Shown here one piece after another: positions 11,640-21,779 of a stretch of DNA of 64,000 nucleotides. The DNA comes from Xanthostigma xanthostigma (Eukaryota; Arthropoda; Insecta; Raphidioptera; Raphidiidae). The stretch lies in the NCBI GenBank assembly GCA_963575645.1, contig OY754468.1, forward strand, positions 8,184,001-8,248,000. Reading direction: 5' to 3'. Within the stretch, counting starts at the first letter, position 1. Every line of letters starts with the position of its first letter. The notes under the pieces were generated by a model, which was not told the DNA's origin, made no database searches, and saw only the letters and a list, made by a program, of their open reading frames with translations. Made by a program: the position numbers and the translations under genes.

Positions 11640-11930
11640 TTGTGCTCTTACTTGTCCTGGATCTAGTCTTCCAATAGTTTGGATCTTCTCATGAATTCCA
11701 GAAGATTGGTGACTAGAGGAGTTACTCCGATCTCATTAATGTATCCAAAGATGGTTATTCTCCTGTAGGCTAGGGCCTCGCATTCAAACAGTAAATGGTT
11801 GGCTGTTTCGTCCTCTATTTCGCAAAATCTACACTGAGTCGATCTTGATGTATCCCCACTGTGTGTAGATGCTTTCTCAAGGGTGCATGACCGATTAACA
11901 GCCCAACCACTGTCCTGAGATCCATTAAAT
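11640..11930 (-). pseudogene. Non-LTR retrotransposon C-terminal fragment (RNase H-proximal zinc motif)
   Basis: The minus strand reads, across one frameshift, a GHAPLRKHLH segment followed by CRFCEIEDETANHLLFECEAL. This CxxC...H...C pattern occurs near the C terminus of insect LINE ORF2 proteins with an RNase H domain. An in-frame stop follows about 35 codons later. No RT or endonuclease domain is nearby. It is a dead 3' relic; the clade (R1/I/Jockey-like) is inferred only. Confidence 0.65.
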
Positions 11931-12173
11931 TAATTCCTTACATTTTAACTCAAAAAAGTGGATATGAACTTATATGTACGCCCGTCAGAAGTTATACTTC
12001 TTTGGCGTGATTAAAAATAGAAATTTAATTTGCATGCAAATCATGTATTGAAATCTATACTAATATGTATAGAGTGCGAATTTTGTGAATTTGTGTGCAT
12101 GTCGAGGGTACCTAATCTCCTTAACCATTGCACCTATTTGAAAAATTATTTCACCACTATTTAAAATGAACCT

Positions 12174-12667
12174 TAAGGTAGTACGAGCACCAAGGCAATT
12201 TTAAATAAAAGGCTTGATTTTTTTTTATATGAAGTTGGACTAAGTCTAAACCAATTCTGAAAATTTAAAGGGGGGTTGCCTGATTATTTAAATAAATAAA
12301 TGACTTCAAAAGTAGGCATATTTAACATTGGCTTTATGATAAAACGGTAGATGGATGATATGTTCTCCAAAATTAGTCGGTGGAAATTAAAAAAAAGTAT
12401 TTAAATTAAAGTTAAAACCTTAATAAATTATTGAAAACAAAAAAAGAACCGTTGTGATATTTAATCTTTTTAATTAGTCGGACACAAAGAGTTTTTTTTT
12501 TGTTTTCAATAATTTATTATGGTTTTAACTTTAATTTAAATAGTTTTTTTTTAAATTTCCATCGACTAGTTTTGGAGAAATCAATGAAAACATATAATCC
12601 ATCTACCGAAATATCAAAAAAATCAAGCCTTTTATTTAAAATTGCCTTGATGCTCTTACTACCCTAA
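12174..12667. mobile_element. Foldback MITE of about 490 bp
   Basis: Terminal arms (left begins TTAAGGTAGTACGAGCACCA; right ends CTTACTACCCTAAG) continue as TTTTAAATAAAAGGCTTGATTTT and its complement. A second inner pair runs from about 12,345 to 12,460 and 12,490 to 12,605. Almost the whole element could fold into a hairpin. No coding content. Confidence 0.75.
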
Positions 12668-13200
12668 GAAAACAAGCGCTAGAAAACTGGTAGTCGAATC
12701 TAGCGGCCAATCCAGCTACATATGCAGCGGCCTTAACATTTCGTTGACGATACATAGACTACTATTATTTTATTAAATCACAAATTTGACATAAGTCGTT
12801 TTGTCTTGTAGCCAATAGGAGAAAATGTAACAGAGATAGTGTGAGAATGAAATAGAGCATTTTGTCTTATATGTTTTGAATAGCAAAAGGAGCGACATTG
12901 AATATTCATTTCATCTAGGATAGTAATTGTAATGTTTCGGTTGGGGATAATATTTACATTTTAATTGAACACTCGAGGCTGTTTTCCTTTCATTCATGAC
13001 TAATTTGCCTTCACTATTCACTGTCTATACGTTTAAATTGAGCAAGAAACCGGAGTAATTTAAAATTCAAAGTATAACCGAAACTTCCGTCTTCGATCAC
13101 ATTCGATCAGGTTTCGACAAAGCGTTCGGCTTCGGGCAAAATTAGGTCGACGGTTTTGCCAACGGTCAACAGGAAAAAGGTAATTTGGGGACATCCATTA
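12668..13200. other. Intergenic stretch, no gene seen
   Basis: No repeat partner or coding signal recognised. Confidence 0.35.
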
Positions 13201-13204
13201 ATTA

Positions 13205-13345
13205 CGTGAGATGTTTTTTTGAAGTAAAACTTCTTTAGGCACGCTTGACTTGGGGAGTAAGCTGGTGAATGCGTGACGAGAGCGTTTACGAAAAGTGTGA
13301 TCGGGCGAGGCGAACGGAAGTTGACGCGAACGGTGACTTGGATGA
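13205..13345 (-). repeat. Dispersed repeat family C, copy 2 (reverse)
   Basis: Reverse complement of the block at 8130-8255 and 40,140-40,235, including AAGTAAAACTTCTTTA.GCACGCTTGACTTGGGGAG and GCGTGACGAGAGCGTTTACGAAA. The overlapping 103-codon minus-strand frame is a product of this repeat. Confidence 0.65.
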
Positions 13346-13719
13346 CAAAAACTTCACTGGCTAGTGGCGCCGTCAGGTGGCCGAAAATATAAGCAGTACT
13401 AACAATAGAATGACACATACTTTACTTGCCGGTGGCGCTATCGGGTGACAGAAGAAAGTTTTGCAGAGCTAAATAATATTTCATAAAGATTTACGCTTAA
13501 AATCCAACGAGAGATAAGTAATTGCAGTGTATTACTTTTGTTTTTATTATCTTTATGTTTATATTTCTTTCTTCTTACATTAGACTGTTCAGTTCGTTCT
13601 TGAACAATTTTATAAATTAATATTTTGTTCAATACATTAAATATTCTACCTTTAAAGTGAATAAAATTGTAAACTCATTTTAAAGTATATATTAGATATA
13701 TTAGATGTATGTTAGATTT

Positions 13720-14205
13720 CCATTCGTCAAGAATTTATCCTACAATATCAACAGACTATTTTCTAACACAAATATCAAGTTGGTGTTTTATAACTTAAAT
13801 AAATTAGACAGGTTATCGCAAGTCTTAAAGATAAAACACCTATTTTACATCGATCTAATATAATTTATAAAATACCTTGTAAACGTAGTAAGTGCTATGT
13901 GGGGCAAACAAAACAGTTACTAAAACATAGAATTTACCAACACAGAATGGACTGTAGAAACATAAATATATTAAGTGCTAATAAGACCGCGTTGTCATCT
14001 CATCATTTCGACACTGGACATAAATTTCTATTTAATGAATTTCAAATATTAGATAAAGAGTCAAATTGGAAGAATCGCAATATAAGTGAAATGTGTTTTA
14101 TTAGAAAAAATAATTCTATTAATTATAGAACAGATACTCAAAATTTAAGTACTCAGTATAACTATGTTATGAAAACAACTAGTTTGGGTTTTTTATTTTA
14201 ATTTT
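13720..14205 (+). pseudogene. Penelope-like retroelement fragment with GIY-YIG endonuclease
   Basis: An open stretch from about 13,835 to 14,201 reads IYKIPCKRSKCYVGQTKQ, then RIYQHR and HHFDTGHKF. This is the GIY-YIG endonuclease (Y...YVG core, then R, H and later E in SEMCFI) that ends Penelope-like retroelement proteins. Upstream, in another frame, KLVFYNLNKLDRL matches the linker before the nuclease, so at least one frameshift is present. The reverse transcriptase is missing. The nuclease segment itself is uninterrupted to its stop codon. The element is non-autonomous and probably dead. Hammerhead-like terminal repeats typical of this class occur elsewhere in the window. Confidence 0.75.
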
Positions 14206-14349
14206 TCCCAATTTAAATCAATGTTGGTTCTGTATTAATATTCTTTTGTTTTTTGTTTAGTCAAGCAGCAGGTATTTAGGAACGCTGCCTAAGAAATTGT
14301 TTTATTTTTCTGTACATAATATGTATAATTTTTTCTAATAAATTTTATC

Positions 14350-15030
14350 TTATCTTATCTTGTTATGAAATTGAACTAACTTCCGTAATTTTATATTTAT
14401 TTTTTAAAAATTTATACATAAACTTGTTGCCATGTTTTTGTCTTATGTACCTTAACTTTTGTTAATTGTTATGGTTTCGGGCGAATAATAACAAATTATG
14501 GCAGGAAGATGTTTCACTTCAGTCGTGTGGTCTAAAACACACTGTTTTTAAATTTAGACCCCACCATGTGAGATTTGGTACAATGTGGTGGGACTCCCCT
14601 CCCCCGCACGTGAGATTTACCCTACAATTTTTAAGTAATTAAATTTATTTGTACGTTCATGTATTTTGCTTCATACCACTAAATACCTAAGCGTTAATAC
14701 TAATGTCTTCTATACAGAATGATCGGTAATTGTACGTAATCCTCTCGGGAAAGAAACTTTGACTAATTTAGAATGATTTACCTCTATCACTTTAGGATCG
14801 GAAATGCGTCGCCGCTCCCGACTTCCTTGTGTTTGCGCGCGCATATACTGTACACTAGTTGCTTCTCTATGTGACCTGTCACAGCCCACACAGAGACGCT
14901 GTGCACTGCGTGTGCGACTATAGTATACTTGACACGTTCACCGCTTGTATGTACACACTTTGTAGGTATTAGTTGACGGGTCGAGATTTATTGGAGGGTG
15001 AAATTTAGACACAAGGCGAAATCTAGTTAC
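14350..15030. other. Intergenic stretch, no gene seen
   Basis: Contains no repeat or coding sequence that I can support. Confidence 0.35.
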
Positions 15031-15033
15031 AGT

Positions 15034-15135
15034 AGAACCTCGATAAGTTAAAGTTCAAGGGAAATGTTGAAAAATTTAAGTTATCCAGTTTTTTACTTAT
15101 CGAGAGTTAAAGTTATAGAGGTTTTGGAAGTTCCA
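15034..15135. repeat. pogo/Tigger-like element terminus
   Basis: CAGTAGAACCTCGATAAGTTAAAG at 15,034 is followed by an internal inverted copy (TTTAAGTTATCCAG, then ACTTATCGAGAGTTAAAG). This matches the general look of pogo/Tigger terminal sequences (CAGTAGAACCTC...). No transposase is present nearby. Confidence 0.45.
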
Positions 15136-15139
15136 TTTT

Positions 15140-15840
15140 TAACTGGACGAAGTTCAGCTGTTCCAATAAATTGCTAATAAATTTTATATCGAGGTATTTA
15201 TTTATTCAATTAGATTCAAATGCACAATTTTTGAAAATATTTTAAATAAAATTTTAATAAAACGCGAGTATAGTGCTAACAGTAGTATTCGTTCGCTAAA
15301 CATAAATTATTGAGCTCGTATATAAATACTTAGACGAATATTTTTTTTGTAAACAACTGCGTTGTCTGTATATTATAGTTTTTTGTGTGTTTTTATTACT
15401 TAAAAGTCGTTGTTTTGTTTGTTTCATTTTTTCTATTTCACTTCCATTGTATAAGAGAAGTACTTTTTGTTTGTGTATATGTTTTGGTAACATTTTATTG
15501 TTATAAATACCTAAATATTTACCACCACAACAAAGAACAGTTTTGTTACAATACACTTATCCAACTTAGCCTAAACCATTTCATTTTATAATAATAAAGT
15601 TATAAGTTATTTTGTTTTCGTTTTACTGTTATATTTCAAGGTATAAATTATGCCCAGTGTCACTCGTAGGTGACACTCCATTAAAAAAAAATTAGGTAGT
15701 ACTTTCTCATGTTTTGTTCCATATTTTGTATACGTTAATAAGCATGAAACAAAAATAATTGTTTTCATAGATCATAGCATCGGAATTAAATAGTTAACGT
15801 AAACAAAACAAGTAAAGCTACAGTAGCGTACGTGAGTTAG
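15140..15840. other. Intergenic stretch, no gene seen
   Basis: AT-rich. The 60-86 codon frames on both strands are compositional (Phe/Tyr/Val-rich) and show no family resemblance. Confidence 0.35.
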
Positions 15841-15844
15841 GTTC

Positions 15845-15925
15845 ACTGTTTTGTAGAGCACACATTTCGGTAAAACGTTACTAGCTTAAAATGCGCAATC
15901 AACCAAGAATGAAAGAGTTTCATTT
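15845..15925 (-). pseudogene. Ionotropic receptor pseudogene scrap
   Basis: On the minus strand this stretch encodes SWLIAHFKLVTFYRNVCS, closely matching the TM1-to-pore segment of the intact receptor at 19,173-21,005 (SCWLIAHIKLEMFYQNASMC). DNA identity is also obvious on alignment with 19,890-19,970. The match stops within about 80 bp. It ends 25 bp before the Helitron at 15,951. It is a relic of a lost paralogue or a fragment captured and scattered by rearrangement. Confidence 0.75.
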
Positions 15926-15950
15926 TGTTTTGTGTTATTAACGTATAATA

Positions 15951-16682
15951 TCTATACTAATATATAAAGCTGAAGAGTTAGTATGTTTGTTTGTTTGGTT
16001 GAACGCGCTAATCTCAGGAACTACTGGTTCGAATTGAAAAAAAAAATTGTTGGATAGCCCATTTATCGAGGAAGGCTATAGGCTATATAATATCACGCTA
16101 TGACCAATAGAAGCAGAGCACCAATAAAAAATGTTGCAAAATGTACCTCAAAATTAGCGTCTACTCAGGTGAAATGCCCTAACTAAATATTCCAATATAG
16201 TCCGGCTAGCTCAGTCGGTAGAGCACGCGACTCTTAATATCAGGGTCGTGGGTTCGAGCCCCATGTTGGGCGAATATATATTTTTTTTTTTTTAATTTTC
16301 TACATTACTTTCTTACATTTAAATTTACTTTAATTTTATTTACGACTAATTAAAATTAAATAAATCTAATTAATAGGTCATTTGAAAAATGTTACAACTA
16401 TAGTAAGGTATCTATATAAAAATAATTTTCCTACAGTGTTTTCAATTAAATATTTCTTCTATTTTATTAATTCCAGTAATTATTGATTTAAAAGAAATTT
16501 GTGACTTAAAAAAAGTATAAATTTTGCTTTTTATCGACAAAAACTTTTGAACGGTAACTACGATCATCATGAAATTTGGACACAACATTCATCTCGGTAA
16601 ACTAAGATGAATGTACGTACTCATGTCCCTCTCTTCCCCATTCGTTTTTTTGCACTCGGGTGAAACCGGGCGGGACCGCTAG
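15951..16682 (+). mobile_element. Non-autonomous Helitron with tRNA-Lys-like segment, copy 2
   Basis: Same structure as copy 1: starts TCTATACTAATATATAAAG after A, ends with the GC hairpin and CTAG before T. Length 732 bp. The tRNA-like region 16,200-16,272 is the best preserved of the set. Confidence 0.85.
16200..16272 (+). pseudogene. tRNA-Lys(CTT)-like sequence in Helitron
   Basis: Keeps GCTCAGTCGGTAGAGC in the D-arm, a CTCTTAA anticodon loop (CTT, lysine), and a canonical GGTTCGAGCC T-loop/B box. The acceptor stem has one mismatch (GTCCGGC against GTTGGGC), and the anticodon stem is broken (ACGCGA opposite TATCA). Pol III promoter boxes are intact, so it could be transcribed, but it is unlikely to make a working tRNA. 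Confidence 0.7.
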
Positions 16683-16857
16683 TAAAATATAAAAGAGGCC
16701 CCTGTAAACATCTGAGAACAAAATATTACATTATTCTGTAAACTTGGTCATAACACAATTACAATTACTTTAATAAATAAAATTATCGACCAATTTTTCA
16801 GACAATATATTAACAAATTATATAATATTATAATTCAATTAATTAACGTTATAGTGT

Positions 16858-17050
16858 TAACACACGGTCGAACTTGGTCCGGTCCGACAACGGACATGGT
16901 ACGGCGGATCAAGTTCGCTGGTTGCAACAGACGACCGAATCTGTTCCCATCGAACCGGGCGGACACGCAGACTACTGTACAGACGAACAGATTTGGTACG
17001 GAGCGGACCAGATCCGCTGTCCGCTTCGAACCAAGTTCGACCGTCTGTTA
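16858..17050. mobile_element. Small GC-rich MITE of about 190 bp
   Basis: Ends are inverted copies: TTAACACACGGTCGAACTTGG at the left and CCAAGTTCGACCGTCTGTTA at the right, with GGTCCG/CGGACC-type repeats inside. GC content is far above the surroundings. The three overlapping open frames here are mutual shadows of the palindromic structure. Confidence 0.7.
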
Positions 17051-17384
17051 GTACTATTACTGAAATAATTATTGTTTTTAAAGAATCTTTTCCTTGCATT
17101 TGACTACTTATTTTCTTGCATATGACTACTTATTAAAATTTTTTGTTTTAATAGGGATCCGTTAAATGAGCGGAGCTTTAAAAACATGGCGACGATGCGG
17201 TATAATTTCCCATATAGTTCCTATAAGTATACAGTGCAATTGTGAATTTTTTGAAATGTAATAAAATGATAAGTATCAGAACAATATGTAATTGGGCTGA
17301 TACAAATCATCGAAAAAGGAATTTTTTTTTAAGGGAAACGTGTATTTAATGCCGGTCATATCATTAAATTAAGAAAAAAATCAT

Positions 17385-17715
17385 CTCAAACAAAAATTTC
17401 AGATTTTCAAAAATCTTAGTATGGGGTTTTCTTCGTTAAACTGTCTACTTTCAGATGGTGTATTACATTTGTTAATGTAACATTGAATTCCTCTTTTATG
17501 AATGATTTTAACTGTACATTTTCATATTATATAATTGCCTTTGAACAATATTGTCCAAATTTGGCAATTATATATGAAAATGTACAGTTAAAATCATTCA
17601 TAAAAGGGGAATTCAATGTTACATTAACAAATGTAATACACCATCTGAAAGTAGACATTTTAACGAAGAAAACACCATACTAAGATTTTTGAAAATCTGA
17701 AATTTTTACATTTCT
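17385..17715. repeat. Long foldback repeat, arms about 140 bp
   Basis: The left arm (17,395-17,545) is an almost perfect inverted copy of the right arm (17,555-17,710), with only a few mismatches and a loop of about 15-30 nt around ACAATATTGTCC. Shared phrases include ATGGTGTATTACATTTGTTAA and its complement. No terminal transposon signature identified. Confidence 0.8.
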
Positions 17716-18530
17716 TTTTTAGGTTGAATTTTGGGGTAATTTTTCGGTTTTTTATTATTACTACATTGGCAAATTAATTTTTTTATTCGAAAAAATTACA
17801 GCTTATTAAGGACATAGAAGGGTAAGTCTTCTGAAAATTTCATGAAAAAAAAATCATTTTTGCAGGAGAAAAAAATTAAAAACGTAAAACACGGTTTTTT
17901 CGATATTTCTCTAAATCTTTAAGGTTATGTGAAAAAATTATATTCATAAAAGTTGTAGATCCTTTTAATACCTACCACATTGCTATGCAATATTTTTCGA
18001 TTGGAGGTCAACTTTCGCCGGAAATAACGAAAAACCGCGTTTGAGCCCTAAAACGCGCCCCCACATCCCTCCGGCCTTTTACGCATTTGAATTTTTGGTT
18101 TCTGTATTTCTGACGACAGTTTCTTCTCTTCCTCGTCATTCGTTTTCTGTTATTAATTTTGTCCTTGTCAAAAGCTAACTGCACTGGTCTACTATTCAAT
18201 AAATAATTTTAATTTTCAATATTAAGACTGAGTATAATATCTACTTGGTAAAATATTTAATCATCTGCATTAAAATGACGTGGCAGCCTTTTTCTATACA
18301 GACTTTTTATTTATTTTTGCACGAGGTGAAAACTTCGCAAGTTCTATAATAATTCATTTATTAATTTATTCAACGCTTTTGAATATTGTTATAAAAAACA
18401 TTCACGATTAACACTATTGATTCACAGTACGATTCATAATCATGTTTACCATATGTTAGTTGTAAGTTTCGCCGCCAGATAGAGTACTCCATATAGCGGA
18501 CCCCAATTACTAATTGATTTTTATATTATT
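17716..18530. other. Intergenic stretch, no gene seen
   Basis: AT-rich sequence with a GC-richer patch at 18,040-18,130. The basic 63-residue minus-strand frame there (18,008-18,199) has no recognised homologue. Confidence 0.35.
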
Positions 18531-18533
18531 TAG

Positions 18534-18585
18534 CTCAATTCTGAAGAAGATCCAAATCCAGATCGAAACGTTAATTAATTGAATT
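18534..18585 (+). ncRNA. Hammerhead-ribozyme-like motif (Penelope-type)
   Basis: CTGAAGA at 18,541-18,547 fits the hammerhead core CUGANGA. It is followed by a GATC...GATC stem (18,549-18,552 with 18,561-18,564), GAAAC at 18,565-18,569 and GTT. Flanking AATT/AATT can form stem I. The order (stem I, CUGANGA, stem II, GAAA, short stem III, GUH) is the type I arrangement known from Penelope-like elements. One extra A lies between the core and stem II, as in the related motif at 30,843. Self-cleavage is untested. Confidence 0.5.
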
Positions 18586-19172
18586 ATAAATATATAACTT
18601 GTTAATATAATATTGTCTGAAAAATTGGTCGAAAATTTTATTTATTCAACACGCGTGAGTAATATATAATTTCGGGGCCGTGATAAATTCGGGAGAAATA
18701 ATAAATTACTTCATGTTGACGCGTAGAGTGCGAATAATTAGCCGAAACTGTACGGTAATATATTACTGCATAGTTTCTGGACCAATAGGCACGCGGTAGC
18801 GATTTGTACATATGAAAACAGCATCGCAATTCAGCGAAAGTCAGGGCCATCTTGTGTGCATCGAGGCACCGCCCTCAATACGTCAATCAATAAAGTGATT
18901 TATTATTTCTCCCTCTTTTATCAGGGCCCCGATTACATATTTACTCATGCTAGTTGAATAAAGTATTATGTGCGACTATTGATCGAAGGAGAATATTCCC
19001 CTCACGTGTTATCGCACTCGCTACGCTCGTGCGGCTAATTTCACGCTCATGGAATCTTCTCCTTCTCTCACTAGTCGCACAATATACTATTTATAGGAGA
19101 ATAATTAGACGGTAATAAATAATTTGTACAATTACTTTACACCAATTTTAATATGAAATATTTTAAATTTTA

Positions 19173-21005
19173 TTATTTAAAATATTTAGAAGACACACCT
19201 CTAGTATATTTAATTATTAATTCTAAAATAAATACTACGAGTGCCGTTATATTTCCAACGATCAATAGAATAAAAGCACTTTGAAGATGGTCCATTGTTA
19301 GTACAATGTTATCCTCAATTTCTTGAAATTTAAATTCCTTTGTTTTTAAATCAGCTAGCCATTTAACCGGCAAGCCTGAAGCCTGAATCCGAAGGATCAT
19401 TTTATCAATCATGAAACGGAAAGGATGATATTTATGAATAAAGAGAGCACGGTAAATTACGTAAAACAAGTCTTTGAATGCATATATTTTTGGACTCATT
19501 GTAATGTTATCATAAGTCGATTCTAATAAATCCGGGAGCTTGAAATAGGGAATCAGTCCTGCGGTTTTCTTTCGATGCGAAATAATTTGGGCTAAACTTT
19601 CGTAAGAAAAACTGTTGTTCATTATTTTACACAAGTTGGTCAGTTGTTTATTGCCAGTTAGTTGGATAGCTTGATACGGATGTACTCTTACAAATAGTTC
19701 CATTCGTGATTCGATCATGTCATCAATAGTTGAAATTTGTTTCTCGTAAAGAGGTTTGGTCAAAAAGCTACTAAACTCCACTTGAAAAATTTGGTTCATG
19801 TTCCATCCGTACAACACACAAAATAATAAAAAAACATTCATGAAACATAATCTTGGGTTTTGTTGAATTCCACCACCAGCCACGATTGCAACGCTTTGTA
19901 GAGCGCACATAGAGGCATTTTGGTAAAACATTTCGAGTTTAATGTGCGCAATCAACCAACAAGAAAGGGCTATGACAATGATTAAAAGCAAAATTGTAAC
20001 CCACACGTATTCATCAAAAATCAAAATCAAAACTTTCCATCGTGGTGATTTTTCTGCTATTGGAACAACAAAAACTAAACCGTTACCAAATAGAGTTGAC
20101 GTAGTAAAGAAATTTTGTTTGTCAACCAAAGGTACACTGGCTCCCAAGCATTCGAAATTTTTGACATCATTTTCTAATTTGTAAAGCGTTCCGTTATCAA
20201 GCCATTCAGATCTGTATTCTTGGCCACTTCTAACTGTAATATTAAGTCGCAAAGCTCTTGATAATATTTTGAAGAAGCGCACGTCTAATCCTGGATTTGT
20301 TTCTGAAGAAGCATTTATTAAAAATGGCCGGATTCCCATTACACTGATGACAAAATGGCAGTTTACCGGATTCATATTTTTGGAACTTAACATTTCTATA
20401 TCGACAATATTGACCTCACTCAAATTTTTGATGAGTCTTGCATTAATGTTTTTCCCGCAATTATTTAAAATATCAGTCGGGATTTGGTGAAACACTTTAA
20501 AATCTTGATTTGTACCATAAGTCATTATAATTAGGGCATTTATAACGAACGATTCCCATAATCGTTTAAAGGATGCCCAAACCTCTTCGATGTCACTCTC
20601 CAATAACACAAAAACAACCGGCAAATTATTTTTCAGTAAAGATTGGTGAGTTTTATTTTCACTAATTTCATCAAGTAATTCATATTTACCGATCAATATA
20701 TATCCGTCTGGCTCGAAGACAGAATCTTTATTATTATAATCTTCATTAAGAAATGTGTAAGAAAATTTAAAGTTTGTAATTATCGCATCCAAAATGTTAT
20801 CGTGTTTGTAGAATATTTTGATAAAACTTGAATGTTTAAAGTAAACATTTATTATATTTGAAAGTTGATGTAAATTTGCAGATTTAGATTCACTTGATTT
20901 TTGTAATGGCGTATTGATATGTGAGCATGAAGTTACCATTAAAATATTAAATATAGTATTTAACAAATACATATTCAAGTAAAAACGTGTCATTTTTCCT
21001 AGCAT
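19173..21005 (-). CDS. Divergent ionotropic receptor (chemosensory IR), intronless
   Basis: Encodes 610 residues from the ATG at 21,005 (an in-frame TTG lies just upstream; a second ATG is at 20,993). Features in order: a hydrophobic signal peptide in the first 30 residues; a divergent N-terminal region; a split ligand-binding domain (S1 about 225-320 with IRPFLIN and NPGLDVRFFKILSRAL; S2 about 425-570); three membrane spans at about 333-355, 387-407 and 575-600; and a pore-loop region (SVAIVAGGGIQQNP). This is the layout of insect variant ionotropic glutamate receptors, which form odour/taste cation channels in sensory neurons, usually with a co-receptor. The glutamate-binding arginine of true iGluRs is not evident, as is usual in divergent IRs. 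The absence of introns is typical of the antennal-silent divergent class. The frame is intact. A pseudogene scrap of a relative lies 4 kb away at 15,845. Confidence 0.9.
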   Translation of the reverse strand: MLGKMTRFYLNMYLLNTIFNILMVTSCSHINTPLQKSSESKSANLHQLSNIINVYFKHSSFIKIFYKHDNILDAIITNFKFSYTFLNEDYNNKDSVFEPDGYILIGKYELLDEISENKTHQSLLKNNLPVVFVLLESDIEEVWASFKRLWESFVINALIIMTYGTNQDFKVFHQIPTDILNNCGKNINARLIKNLSEVNIVDIEMLSSKNMNPVNCHFVISVMGIRPFLINASSETNPGLDVRFFKILSRALRLNITVRSGQEYRSEWLDNGTLYKLENDVKNFECLGASVPLVDKQNFFTTSTLFGNGLVFVVPIAEKSPRWKVLILIFDEYVWVTILLLIIVIALSCWLIAHIKLEMFYQNASMCALQSVAIVAGGGIQQNPRLCFMNVFLLFCVLYGWNMNQIFQVEFSSFLTKPLYEKQISTIDDMIESRMELFVRVHPYQAIQLTGNKQLTNLCKIMNNSFSYESLAQIISHRKKTAGLIPYFKLPDLLESTYDNITMSPKIYAFKDLFYVIYRALFIHKYHPFRFMIDKMILRIQASGLPVKWLADLKTKEFKFQEIEDNIVLTMDHLQSAFILLIVGNITALVVFILELIIKYTRGVSSKYFK

Positions 21006-21649
21006 TTTAGTACTCGTCAACCCAGTTAATAAATATATACTTAATAAAAAATGTAGTGTTTATACACGAGTGATTTTTTTTTAATAAATCAGATATCCTT
21101 AATATTCAGGTTCAATATAATAAATGAGGTAATAAAAGTCAGAAACTAATTTTTCCGTGTTATTATTTATTCATCAAATTGACGAATAAAGAGTGACATG
21201 AAATAATTAACTCCTGGTCTATAATAACCTCACTTTACATACTAATATTTACTATTTTGAAGTTAAAGTACATATGCCGATTTCATAGCAGGAGAACCGA
21301 ACGCGTCGAACTTATGATAAACAAGAAACGCGAACCCTTTTTTACATGTTTCCTTGAATAAGGAAGAACGCAAAATAGCTGCCAGCCTTTTTATACCGGA
21401 ATATTAATAAAAACAAGCTCTTAATTCGAAAAAATATATTTTTTCTACTAAACGTTCTTCTTTGTTTCTTTTTTTTGTATTTTGTAACGTTGAAGTTTTT
21501 TTACCATTCCAACCCACGCTTGTGTTCCTTAAAACTTTAAAACGAAAAGATGTAAATTTTGTTAAAAATGTATATCCGCGGATACGGATCTGAATACGGA
21601 TTTTTGGTTTCAAGATCCACGGATACGGATACGGATCTTAACTTTCTTA

Positions 21650-21770
21650 GTGTACGCACATCGGCCTTTGGAAAGAGACTATCTGTTATGGGAAAAAGTT
21701 ATTGACCTCTTTAAGAGTTAACTCTCATAACAGATTGTCTCTTTCCAAAGATCGATGTGCAATATCTCAT
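21650..21770. repeat. Hairpin repeat of about 115 bp
   Basis: GCACATCG.CCTTTGGAAAGAGAC..ATCTGTTATG and its complement face each other around TAGTTATTGACCTCTTTAAG. Looks like a tiny foldback element. Confidence 0.65.
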
Positions 21771-21779
21771 TATAAAGAT

